Both the position numbers and the translations under genes were made by a program. Shown here piece by piece: positions 22,787 to 33,245 of a stretch of DNA of 64,000 nt. Numbering within the stretch: position 1 is the stretch's first letter; each line of letters starts with the position of its first letter. The notes under the pieces were generated by a model. The model searched no databases. It was not told the DNA's origin and saw only the letters and a list, made by a program, of their open reading frames with translations. Origin of the DNA: Selaginella moellendorffii (lineage: Eukaryota; Streptophyta; Lycopodiopsida; Selaginellales; Selaginellaceae); assembly GCF_000143415.4 (NCBI RefSeq), contig NW_003314271.1, positions 2,462,082-2,526,081 of the forward strand. The letters are read 5' to 3'.

Positions 22787-25700
22787 ATGGCCTTCAGGGT
22801 TGGGGAAAAGGTTTACATTTTGAATGGTGGGAAGAGAGTTGCAAAAGGGACCCTTGTGTCTATGGATCGGAACTTTGTTATACACTGTCAAAGGCTTGGG
22901 GAAGGCAATGCTACTGTATCAGTAGAAACTGTCTTCGATGGGAATGTGGTCGCTATTGAACGAGGAGAGATGGTCGTCAGGGTAAATGTTGTTGTTGCCT
23001 TGAAAAATCTGCAGAAGAAAGCAGATGTTGGGGACAGCGCAAGTGCGACACATGTTCCCTCCGTGGATCTTAAGAACCGTGCTACATGGATTCAGGCAAA
23101 GGTGTTTCTAAACAACCCCGAGGGGGAGGTGGTAGCTGAGGTCTTAGCCACAGTTGTCGATCCAAGAGATGCGGTTGCTAATCAAGAATTGGGCTGGGAT
23201 GATATTGGAGTTGCGATTTTAGAGGTTGTTGACACAGAAGAAAACAGTCTGACTATTGGAAGCATTGTGCGGTGGAAATTGAGGCATTTAGTGTTTGAGA
23301 ATGTGAAGGATTCACAATCAAACACCACTACAACTGATGACAGAACATCTCTTCATGGGAAAAGAAAGTACACCTTCCTACAGCACAGCCAAAGGGATCT
23401 AAGCAACAAACCGAAAAGGCAGAAAATGGCGATGGAGGTTCGAATGGTCTCGACAGTTGCTTGTTGCAAGAGGAGGTGCTGTCAACATGCTGATTGGGAT
23501 GCTATTGAAGAGGAGAGAGCAAGATACAAGACATTGTCCTGGAAGGCAGCTCGCAATTTTGTGTATGAGGCATTACGGTCATCTGTTGATGCTTCAGAAC
23601 ATCAGGTGGGGGGCATGGTCTTCCAGAGGGGTTTGGTCTGCATGAAGGCATGGAGAATCATTTATGGAGTCCCTCGAAGCACATTCTACAGAATCAAAAC
23701 TGAGTTCGAGGAACAAAGGGTTCAACAGGCAGTCCATGGGAACGATGGTACGCACAAAACCAGGGGTCATGTTGTATATGGAGAGGCAATCTTCAAGAGG
23801 TTTGCCAAGACATGTAGCGAGCAGCAACCACATAAAACCCGCATCTTGGAAGATGGAACACGAGACACCCAACGAGTTCTCCCTTCCATGTATACCAAGG
23901 GGGCCATATTGGAAGATGTGAATCGGGAACTCCAGAGTAATGGCTATAGGAAGCTGAGCCAATCTAGATTTAGTAGATTGTGGAGCAACAGGTTCAGGGA
24001 TGTGAGTATAGGAAAGTACTCCAGCTTTTCAAAGTGTGACGAGTGCACTGCTATCAAAATGGCTTTGTCGAAGAATTCTTGCAGCGCTCAAGAGCGAGAG
24101 ACGTTGGTTAGAAGGCGGCTCGACCACAACATCGAGCAGAGAAGCTGCAGGACTGCATATTATCATAACAGGATTCTCTCCATGGAGAGACCTGACTCTT
24201 ACCTCTGCATCATCCACGACAAAATGGACCAGAAAAAGACGTGCTTACCTCGACTCAATCCTGCCCCCAAGGCAATCTCTTCATCCATGCAGCTGCCTGT
24301 GTCTCTGTTTGGCATAATCGCTCATGGGCATGGTGCCCAGAACTATGGGAACTTCTTTGTACCTCTATGGGGTGGCGGGGGTGCAAACATGATGATTGCG
24401 TCCCTAGCAAAACACTTAAGGTCTCTGCAAAGTGCGCAGACTGAGCTGAATGGCCAACCCTTGCATAAGGCCCTTGTCGATCGAACCCCATACAGAGTTC
24501 AGCTGGAGGAGGAGCAAAGGCTTGCAGTATCGCGTGGAGCCCCATGCCATCCCAGTGAATATGTTGGCCGTCAGATTGTAGGGTTATCACGTGAGGCCTC
24601 ATGCCATTCCGACGAGGCTGGTCGCCCGGTGAATGCACAGCCTCATCCAAATGAAGCAGAATCTCAAGGAAGTTCTTGCGGCCGATGTGGCCTTCCACCC
24701 CATCTTCTACTCCAAACAGACAATGCTGGCAGTGAGAACAAAAACATGTACGTCTTTGCGTACTTGGCGATGCTTGTTGCCAAAGGCATATTTGAAACGG
24801 TTACACTTGGCTTTCTCATGGTTGGGCACACTCATGAAGACGTCGATGCCATGTTCAGTCACCTGTCAGAGTCCCTCCGGCGATCCAATGTCCTCACCCT
24901 CCCACAACTCTATGATGAATTCCAAAATTGCATCAAAGGCACTGTTGAAGCTGCACTTGTGACAGAGGTTCCAGACTTTAAGGGGTTTGTAAGAGGCTAC
25001 ATCAGGGACGGATCCGAAACGCTGATTGGCCACTCCAAGCCTCTTCAGTTTCATTTCAGCATGCGTGACGGTGCTCCAGTGATGAGGTACAAGATGAGAG
25101 AATGGGACACAGTGTGGCTGCCAGTGGATGGCATTGAACTCTTCAAGAGAGATCCCATAACTGGGGAACCTATGATTCCTCAGGGTTCCCCATGGCCGAT
25201 GCACCCGGATGGACTCAAAGACCAGGAAAGTATAGTGGCCGGGATTAGATAGCATATTGCCTTCTGGAAGAGGGGGTTGGTGTTTGGTGGAGAATCCTAT
25301 TTTAAGAGGTGCAAGCCTTTGCTCGAATACTAGGAGAAGATTATATCTGCTATCCAAAATGGGCCGGTTGTATATGAAGAATTGGAAGAGTCCTTTTGGC
25401 CAGAACCCAGAGCACTAGATAGTAGCGGAACGATGTCCTCTGGAAATGCAGTGACAGATAACGATGTTGAGGATCACTATTGTGGGCCGAGGAACAAGAA
25501 GCCGGATTCAGCATTCAATCCAGTACAGGTCTGCAAAGGAATGGTCGTGCTTGTCAGACCCAGTAATAAAAAACAAATGATATGGGTGGGGCGCTGCATC
25601 ACTGATGCAGAGGAGGACGCGGAAACTAACTCCTTCAATGTAACTGTGGAGTGGTTCAAGCCAAGTTCCGGATATACGAAGGATTGCCTAGAAAAGAGAT

Positions 25701-25855
25701 GGGTGCTGAATCCAAGGGATCCCAGCATGAGCATATCGGTGGATAATGTTGTGCATGGTTGGATGCGGAAGAAGAGTGCCACCATCACCTTGCCAGACCA
25801 TGCAAGAGATGCAGCAAGAGCATTCATAACCCGGGTTCAAGATGAGATTCATTAA
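22787..25855 (+). pseudogene. DDE transposase-like protein of the DNA transposon, two nonsense codons
   Basis: One frame of about 1,022 codons runs from ATG 22,787 to the stop at 25,855, broken only by TAG at 25,250 and 25,331 (both one C-to-T step from CAG). The N-terminus (about 1-75) is a small beta-rich-looking module (VGEKVYILNGGKRVAKGTL), followed by a basic region. The C-terminal half has a plausible RNase H-fold triad: Asp in IIHDKMDQ (about 477), Asp in LLLQTDNAGSENKN (about 645) and the acidic group of VGHTHEDVDAMF (about 684). The QTDN...SENKN plus GHTHEDVD pattern resembles the uncharacterised DUF7869-type transposase-like proteins as I recall them. Two palindrome copies (24,529 and 24,586) lie in the spacer before QTDN, either translated or in an in-frame intron. 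Superfamily is not assigned. Confidence 0.75.
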
Positions 25856-26520
25856 TATTCCTTTACTAAGTTTCTAATGTATTTTATTTCAAGGTGAACA
25901 ATCCGAATTTGAATCAGAGGAGGCGTGATGGCATGTGGCCCTTTGCACTAGTATATCTTAATACCGGTCTGAGAAATAGAATGGCATGTGCTCTCAGGCC
26001 TTTTACTAAATCACCTTTGAAAGAAATGCAAGCCTCTATGTCGTAAAAAAAAGGTACTAGAGAAATTCCTTAATAATATGAATGTTATTTAGTTTCATGA
26101 AAATACACTAAGGGTCAAATGAGTTAAATGACTTCTCCAGACTAGCAATGCCTCTTGCTACACCTTCACAATTAGATTCGTTAGAAAAAGATAACATTGA
26201 ATAATATCTAAATGTTCTCACCATTAAGTTATATGTCTGGCTAATAGGAATGACATTCATCTTGGAAAGCTCACCACACGCTCAATGAACAAACAAATAG
26301 TGTGTGTGCACATGCCATCGCTCTTCTTTAGCTTCAGATTCGGCTTGTTCACCTTGACAATGAGATTTATTATACAACCAGATGGACTCAGTCTGGACAC
26401 AAAGTCACCGCGCTAGTCACCATGCCCCAGATATGTCTAGCCCCTGGACAAAAAACATATAATTTCACGTCATTTTCAAATACTTGAAAATTTGTACCTA
26501 GTCCCATTTTACTGAATAAA
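25856..26520. other. Right subterminal non-coding region of the DNA transposon
   Basis: AT-rich DNA with three decayed palindrome copies (25,928, 25,981 and about 26,302). No gene was seen. Confidence 0.6.
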
Positions 26521-26544
26521 TCCCACTTTAACGAAATAGAGCTT
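26521..26544 (-). repeat. Right terminal inverted repeat of the DNA transposon
   Basis: Exact reverse complement of 14,124-14,147, followed by the TATG target duplication (26,545-26,548). Confidence 0.93.
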
Positions 26545-28932
26545 TATGATGGATAGAATATTTGGAGATGATTTGGACACATTTGTTGTCCTGTATATCG
26601 ACGATGTTTTAGTCTTTAGTAAAACGTTGGAGGATCATTTGAAACACTTGGAGCTGGTGTTTCAAAAGTTGCGCGAACACAAACTATATCCTAAGGAAAG
26701 TAAATGTGTTTTTGATCAATTGCGCGTAAACTTTCTTGGACATATAGTTGGTGGTGGCATGATTGAGGTCGATCCAAAGAAGGTGGAAGCGGTGAAGTCC
26801 TGGGAAGTCCTGACCACTGTATCAGATGTTCGTTCCTTTCTTGGTTTGGCGGGATACTATCGCAAGTTTGTCCGGAATTTTGCAAGAATTGCTCTTCCGT
26901 TGACTGAGTTAACGAAGAGTAATATTCTATTTCATTGGACACCAGCTTGTCAGCGTGCTTTTGTACGGTTGAAGGAGATCTTGACTACGGTTCTTGTTCT
27001 CAGGATCCCAGATCTTGATAAACCCTTCGAAGTGCATTGTGATGCATCTGGCTATGCTATTGGTGCCGTGTTGGAGCAAGATTGTGACAAAGCGGTTGGT
27101 GTTACGCTAAGGCGACATGGTTGTCCCATTGCATTCTACTCCAAGAAATTGGATGAAACTCAACAAAGATGGCCAACGCATGAGAAAGAGATGTTTGCTA
27201 TTACGTCAGCCCTGGAACACTGGAGACACTACTTGGGTGGACATACCAAGGTTTATACGGATAATAACACATTAAGCTACTTTGCTACGCAGCCTAAGCT
27301 TACGCCGAAGCAGGCTTGTTGGCAAGAGAAGCTTGCTAGATATGATATTGAAATCATATATAAACCTGGTAAAGACAATATTGTTCCGGATGTGTTGAGT
27401 CGTCAGGCTCAATTCCGGGAAATATCAACTATTAGTTCGGACTGGTTGGAGGACGTTCGGGCTTCGTATGGAAGTGATCCATTGGTGAAGGCAATCTTAT
27501 GCCGTGCGGGGTTGTTGAAGCAGAGCCCTGGTAGTGAAGTAGCAAAAGTTGCTAGTTGCACTAATGTGAAGCTTCACTTCTCAGTTCGGGATGGGCTTAT
27601 ATTCTATAAGCAAGAAAGATTGTATCTTCCCACTAAGGATTTGCAACAGTTATTTCTGCGGGAACATCATAATGTTCCAGCAGCGGGGCATGGTGGGAAA
27701 CAAAAGACTCTAGCTTCATTGAAAAAGGGATTTTTCTGGTCTAGTATGGAAGGTGATGTAGTGGACTATGTCCATTCCTGCCCTATATGCCAGCAATGTA
27801 AGCGCAGAACTGAGAAGTAGGCTGGAAAGTTGTAGTGCATTCCAGCACCGGCATGGCCATTTCAGAGTGTGACACTTGATTTCGTTACTTGCTTGCTGAA
27901 GTCAAAGGGCTATGATACTTTGATGGTGGTTGTGGATCGGTTGTCAAAAATTGCACACTTCATTCCAACTATGGGAACAGTGAATGCGAAACAAACAACA
28001 ATGCTCTTTTTCCATGAAGTAGTGCGAGTTCGTGGTCTTCCCAAAGAGATGATCTCGGATAGAGATTCGAGGTTTACGGGGAAGTTTTGGGGCACACTGT
28101 TCCAGTTGTTCGGTACCAAGTTGAAGTTTAGTACGGCTTATCATCCTCAAACTGATGGGTAGACCGAACACGTGAATGCTCAAGTTAAGGATTATCTGCG
28201 GTACTATGTCGCGGCGGACCAATGCGACTGGGTTGAGTATTTGGATACAGCAGAAATCTATTATAACAACACATTTCACAACGCTATAAGTTGTTCTTCA
28301 TGGGAGATGTTGCAAGGGAATGCTTGTGGGGTTCCTCAACAGATTGTTGTACCGAAACCAATGATCGAAGTGTTGGTCCCAGCCGTTGAGACTTATGCAG
28401 AGTAGCTACGCCATGGTTGGTCTAGAGCTACTGAGGTAATGGGCAAAGCTCAGGATAGGTATCGACGTGATAAGGATTAGCATCGTTGGGATGTATCCTA
28501 TCAAGTGGGAGATCAGGTGTGGCTATCTTCCCGGAACTTGAACATTAAGGGTTCTTTGTCTCAGAAGCTCTTGCCGAGATATGTTGGCCCTTATCGGGTA
28601 TTGGCACAAGTTGGTGATGTATCCTATAAGTTGGATCTTCTGATGAGTTGTCCACTATACATGATGTGTTTCATGTCAGTTTACTGGCACCATATCATGT
28701 TGATGCGGATCGCTCTATGGACATTCGTCCCCCTCCGAAAGTTGTGAATGGTGACATGGAGTATGAGGTCGAAGCGATTCTCTTGTTTCGCAAAGCTCGT
28801 AGTGGTCGTTCCAAGGAATATTTAGTTAAGTGGAAAGGTTACCCGACTTGTGAATCAACTTGGGATCCTCTTAGAAATCTTACCCATGCTCGTGAGCTTG
28901 TCACGGAGTATGAGAATTGTAATAAAGATTAG
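26545..28932 (+). pseudogene. Chromovirus pol: RT (second half), RNase H, integrase, chromodomain
   Basis: Begins with MMDRIFGDDLDTFVVLYIDDVLVFS (RT catalytic YIDD) and RT thumb with FLGLAGYYRKFV. RNase H follows (VHCDASGYAIGAVL and the YTDNNTL motif), then an HHCC-type zinc region (H...H...CPICQQC) and an integrase core (TLDFVTCL, DRDSRFTG and the TAYHPQTDG block). The C-terminus is a chromodomain (YEVEAILLFRKARSGRSKEY, VKWKGYPTCESTWDP). TAG codons at about 27,818, 27,833, 28,160, 28,403 and 28,477 and a one-base deletion near 28,638 inactivate it. All stops fit CAG to TAG. The chromodomain defines the element as a chromovirus. Confidence 0.92.
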
Positions 28933-29526
28933 CTTTTGTAAATATTGTAATAAATCTTGCAAATTAATAAAGTAATATATTTCTATAAATCAAAGTGTCG
29001 TTTCTCTTGTTCGTTAGTACTTGGGTCAGTTTTGGCAGGCTGACTTCTGCACTTCGGTGCATGTGTCCAATCCATAACCATGGGGATAACTATTATAGAC
29101 TGATCACAAGTCCCCGCCTTGCTCTCGATGGCTCATTTTCGAAAAGGGTCGTAGTCATGTAAACAACTTAATCTGCCAAATTATAATAGTTGTCTAAATC
29201 TTCCCGACAGGGTTGATTTCTTGCTCAGGGGAAGTTGGGCTCTGGCCTTCTCCCTATGTCCGTGCGGGCAGGGATGTATCATTCCTTTGTAAGCTGAGTG
29301 GTACTCAGAGCAATAAGGGTGGCTAACTCCATTAGTCATTTTCTTGTCGGCGACGGCCGGAGGGTGTCTGAGTCTTAATGTCTTTGGACGTAGAGGACAG
29401 GTCGTTCCTTAACTCATTTAAGTCGGTGTGTTTCCCACATAGTGTGCTTTTTGTTAACTTTCAGAGTTGTTTCCTTGACAGTTTGCTAGACTCGGGTATG
29501 CATCGACGAGGACGTCGATCTTCCCC
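28933..29526 (+). other. 3' non-coding region of the chromovirus
   Basis: About 600 bp between the pol stop and the polypurine tract. No open frame with recognisable content was found. Confidence 0.6.
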
Positions 29527-29527
29527 A

Positions 29528-29539
29528 AGGGGGGGAGAG
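29528..29539 (+). other. Polypurine tract of the chromovirus
   Basis: AAGGGGGGGAGAG lies directly before the TG of the right LTR, in the expected place for plus-strand DNA priming. Confidence 0.85.
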
Positions 29540-30504
29540 TGTCGTGAATGTGACTTCGGGTATCGAAAGATACTTGTCGACCAGTCCTTACGAGCACTCT
29601 TTCCTTACTGCTATGACGGCAGGAGGTCGATGCAGTTGGTTCCCTTTATCGTTCCCTTTATCGTTCCCGCTTGAGCTAGTTGAGAAACTGGTCAATGACC
29701 TTGCACTTAAATTGGATAAACATAAGGTAGGAACCCTATGTGTTTCTTGTTGAGCATACTCGGCCCAGTTTGAGAAACTCGTGTCATTGACTTGCACTTG
29801 CTAGTATCAAGAACCCCCGCGATATTGAGACTGGTCCCTCAATATTCGCTAAATGATAGCTGTGTCTGCCAATGTGTCTGCCACTGTGTCTGCCACTGTG
29901 TCTGCCAAACACCCTCGCTATCATGCCCTTTGTGTTAGTCTCATTTCGGTCCCAAGTGCTATTTATGGAAAGTGTCTAGATTTGCTCATTTGGCATATCT
30001 ACGGAATGTAGAGATCGGCCTGAACACAATGGTGTTCGTCCCGTGTCCAAATTCACAATCTAGCGCCATTCCATATTTAGTAAGTTTCAGACTTCTCCCA
30101 GAGACTAATTCCTAGTACTAAGGGAGGCTTTAGGTGAAAGCCCAAAGCGTGTGTCCCTCAAGGGGGGGGGGGGGGCTATGGGGGGTTCCAAATGTATAGT
30201 AGGGATAGTGGTTGGAATGCATGTCCGACCACCTGAGACATTAGTTTGGCACCCGCTAGGCTGTGTCGCTCCTTGTTCTGCGTCTGGCTTGGGTCTAAGC
30301 CCAAGCTCCACGCTGCTCTAGTCGGTGGAGTACCCTCCTTCTCGCGTTAGGCCACCGGTATGCCAAAATTGTGCCAGACTCCATCTGACACCATTTTGCG
30401 TGCAGGTGCTGGATACGGGGAGCTAGTGCTCGTGGGATTGTACCGGACCCTTGTTTCGTAGTGCAACAGGCTTGGAGTTCGGCTCCAAATTCAGGTGTGC
30501 TACA
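29540..30504 (+). repeat. Right LTR of the chromovirus
   Basis: 965 bp beginning TGTCGTGAATG and ending GTGCTACA. It contains four TGTCTGCCAMTG units in tandem (about 29,869-29,910) and a poly-G run at about 30,163. Its last 540 bp match the left LTR. Confidence 0.9.
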
Positions 30505-30819
30505 CTATTGTAGGAACCTTAATAGTCCACAATAAAGCTTGGATACTTATAGGCAAAAATACACTTACTATTAATTAGGGTAATAAATATTGGATCAATC
30601 CCAAATTTGGATTGATAAGCTATAAAATAGGTTTTAGATGAATCAAAGAAGTACGAGACCATGCCTTTGCTCACAAGACTACAAATCAACTAAGTGAGCT
30701 AGCAGTCCGAAGCATCAAGTTTATCACTCTAAAGGCTAAGCTCAATAGTTTGGAGTAAGATTTGGAGAAACCGACTATCTAAGGACATGCAATAGCTTTG
30801 TCGTGGGGGAGTGATGAAG

Positions 30820-31275
30820 AGGTAAATGTTTTATCTTGTATATCTTTCGAGTTAAAGCAGAACAAGGAAGTTTAAGCAAAATAGAATTACGGCTAAGTTT
30901 ATGCATCCAAAAAAGAAAGACTTGACTTAGGCAAGAAGCAGTTAGGAACAATTATAAAATCATATAGTATATAAATAACACTTAAACATGCTAAAAAACA
31001 ACCTCCACTCACTATTATATGCATTTGCATTGAATTAACAATTTTTTCTCCTGTTTATGACTATTTGTGCAAAGTAGAGTTGAGAGAGTGATATATACTT
31101 ATCTTTACTTATGCTTTTGGGGTTTGAAGCTGAATTCTTTTATATTCTATTCTCTTCTCATTCTCATTTTTTTTTCTTCTCCTCTTTTATGTTCTTGTCT
31201 CTGTTTGTTTATCATTATTTTGCAAGTAAGGGCAAGAATACGAGTATAGGCAAAAAACGCCTTACTCACTCCACA
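30820..31275 (+). repeat. AT-rich diverged direct repeat, copy B
   Basis: Counterpart of 15-440, starting about 315 bp beyond the right LTR. It is consistent with the chromovirus having inserted into, or between parts of, an older repeat. Confidence 0.6.
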
Positions 31276-33150
31276 ATAATAAAAAAAATTTGATGATTAT
31301 ATTGTTTACATACTACATTTTAATCTTGGGAATGAGGTTTTATTATGATATGGTAATAGACCGAATCTTAATTATAAGTCTCAATAATAGGGCTATATAT
31401 TAATTACAAGGTAAGTGGCTCTAGGGTTCCATAAGCTAAAGACTAATTACTCCTTGCAAAGATTCACTATGATAATATATCATACTTATACAAAGAAGAA
31501 TAGGAAATAAACAAACAACTTACTTTTCTTTAGTGAATTATAAATGCTATAAAATATTTTATGGAGTGGATTTATTGATTATTTTTGCTGTGTTGTTCAT
31601 TTATTCTTTTCTCTTATTTTAAACTATTGTTTTGGAAGTAACAAAAACATTTTTATCAATAATGATAATGGTTTCTACATTTGTGGATGGGTAATAAAGA
31701 CCAAAAGTGTAATATAGAGATTGTGGTAGTAAAATAAAATTAACATTCTCATATTTCTTTATGTTAAAATTATTCACAAATTTCTGGTCTTTCTTGCTTC
31801 TCATCTTTGTAAAACTCTAGAGAATGAATGAATAAGGGTTTTTAATTATTTATATATTTTTGATCAATTGTTGAAATGTCAAAATGTTAAATTGTCAAAA
31901 TATATAATAAAAATTTTCAGGTTCGTAGCAAACTTCAATATTCCCATTTTATTTGGGCCCAAAAAAGCTCATTTTAACCAGAATATTGTGAATATAAAAA
32001 ATAGCAATTATATAAGTTTGGACAAACTTCTAATTCTAGAAACTACTCAATTGGTATTAGATTTTAAAAAAATATAAATTTCTCCGAACCATTAACAATT
32101 AAATTCATGAATTTCAAGTTCAGTAATGAAAAACATTTTCTGACATGAGATTTCTTTGTAAAACTTATTGTTGATTACATTACTCAATTTTTGACCATCC
32201 CTACTTATTGTGGAACGAAGTCATTTTTACATATTCACTTCATGGAGAAAGGATCATTCTCAATAGAATGTTGACCTAAAAAAATGTTATATGGTGGTGT
32301 TGGAGGTTTTAGATTGCCTGATGCAACTTTTGGAGAGGTTATAAGGTAGTATAAGTGTCAACACTATCTGCCTCATTGCCCTAGGGTGAGAGCACTCATA
32401 AGCATTATGGCAATTACCTTGAGGCACATGAACATAAGGTTCAGGATAGGATTCTCTTTGGTAGAGGGATGTGGATGCATCTCAGAATTCTTCTCAAAGT
32501 TTACTCAGCTTGGTAAACCTCTTTCCTGCCAAAACTCGATGCTTGAAATAGAGTCATGATGGGCACTTTTGAAATGGACCCAGGGGTTTTTCAAATAGGG
32601 GAAGGAATCACAGCAATGCAGCTCACATACTGCTGAGATTGGCATTGCGGGAGCTCTCCTCACATCGTCCTATCAGCTGCCCAACTCTCCAAGAACCCTA
32701 AATAATATTTATAGTGACAAAATTTGACATTCTCTACCTCTTAAACTGGTTTAGAGCCACAATGTGCTGCAAACTAATTTTCTTCTATTATTTATTGGTG
32801 CCATACCTGGTGGAAAACCAGAAATCTATACCATGCCAGCGTATGAAAACACCTTCCACCTTATGCAAATTAAAACATTGTTAACTTGTATTCCATGCTT
32901 GGCCATGGGTTGATTGTATGGTGGACAATCACCAGCATACATATTTGAGTTCATATGGACTCTATATGGCCATCATCTGGTTAGGACAAAATGAATGCTA
33001 TAACAAATGTATTACAATACCATCATCTATAATAATAAAGAGGAGTTGTTGAACTTTCTAGGCTGCTAAATCCATAAAATTGCAACTGTCCTATGGGTAA
33101 CTGTAAAGGGGTATTTCTTTAACCATGTCCTAGCAAATAATCACATTGAG
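31276..33150. other. AT-rich stretch without a recognisable gene
   Basis: Only short frames and no family motif were seen. Probably old repeat or gene-derived intergenic DNA. Confidence 0.5.
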
Positions 33151-33159
33151 GTTTGCTCC

Positions 33160-33245
33160 TGGCCAATGGGAGGTGGCCAACTGCGTGGGGTGAGAGAGGA
33201 AGGCGCAGCAATGCATGTCACATGCATGTATTCTATAGCAGATCT
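33160..33245 (+). repeat. Short direct repeat near the PPR remnant, copy 1
   Basis: GAGGTGGCCAACTGCGTGGGG with the following GAGAGAGGAAGGCGCAGCAATG block recurs in diverged form at about 34,850-34,920. This suggests that two related PPR gene remnants lie in tandem. Confidence 0.55.

Larger units (their letters stand above)
15587..26318. repeat. Dispersed 22-bp palindrome family of the DNA transposon
   Basis: The half-site is ATGGCRTGWGG followed by its reverse complement. Copies start at 15587, 15662, 16879, 17070, 17211, 18710, 19983, 20043, 20120, 20986, 21921, 22524, 22622, 22692, 24529 and 24586, with decayed copies at 25928, 25981 and 26302. The copy at 22,622 is a perfect palindrome over 20 of its 22 bases. 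Others vary mainly at R, W and the central bases. Weak relatives (TGTGGGCTCATGCAAT) occur at about 20,914 and 21,858. Several copies fill introns of the minus-strand gene; two lie in its coding exon 9 and two in the plus-strand gene. Confidence 0.9.
14124..26544. mobile_element. 12.4-kb DNA transposon with two divergent genes and a palindrome array
   Basis: The ends are 24-bp perfect inverted repeats starting AAGCTCTATTTCGTTAAAGT, flanked by a 4-bp duplication TATG. Removal restores the host RT reading frame, so both boundaries are exact. Inside are two genes transcribed outward from a central region at about 20,000-22,780. The plus-strand gene is transposase-like (22,787-25,855). The minus-strand gene has ten exons (19,952-14,803) and ends in an FCP1-like phosphatase domain. 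At least 19 copies or remnants of one 22-bp palindrome occur across the element and I saw none outside it. A 4-bp duplication is known for the Sola superfamily, but I cannot assign the superfamily from sequence alone. Both genes carry TAG nonsense codons, so this copy is probably inactive. Confidence 0.88.
2703..30504 (+). mobile_element. Ty3/gypsy chromovirus, decayed, with two nested insertions
   Basis: Order on the plus strand is LTR, tRNA-Met-type primer site (3,832), gag with a CCHC knuckle (about 5,260), aspartic protease (DTGATHS, about 5,511), RT (about 13,720-14,123, resuming at 26,545), RNase H, integrase and a C-terminal chromodomain (about 28,760-28,920), then a polypurine tract and the right LTR. 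The RT-RNaseH-integrase order and the chromodomain place it among the chromoviruses of Ty3/gypsy. Without the two nested elements it would be about 7.8 kb, a normal size. At least nine internal nonsense codons and a frameshift show that it is dead. The left LTR lacks about 420 bp found at the start of the right LTR. Confidence 0.92.
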
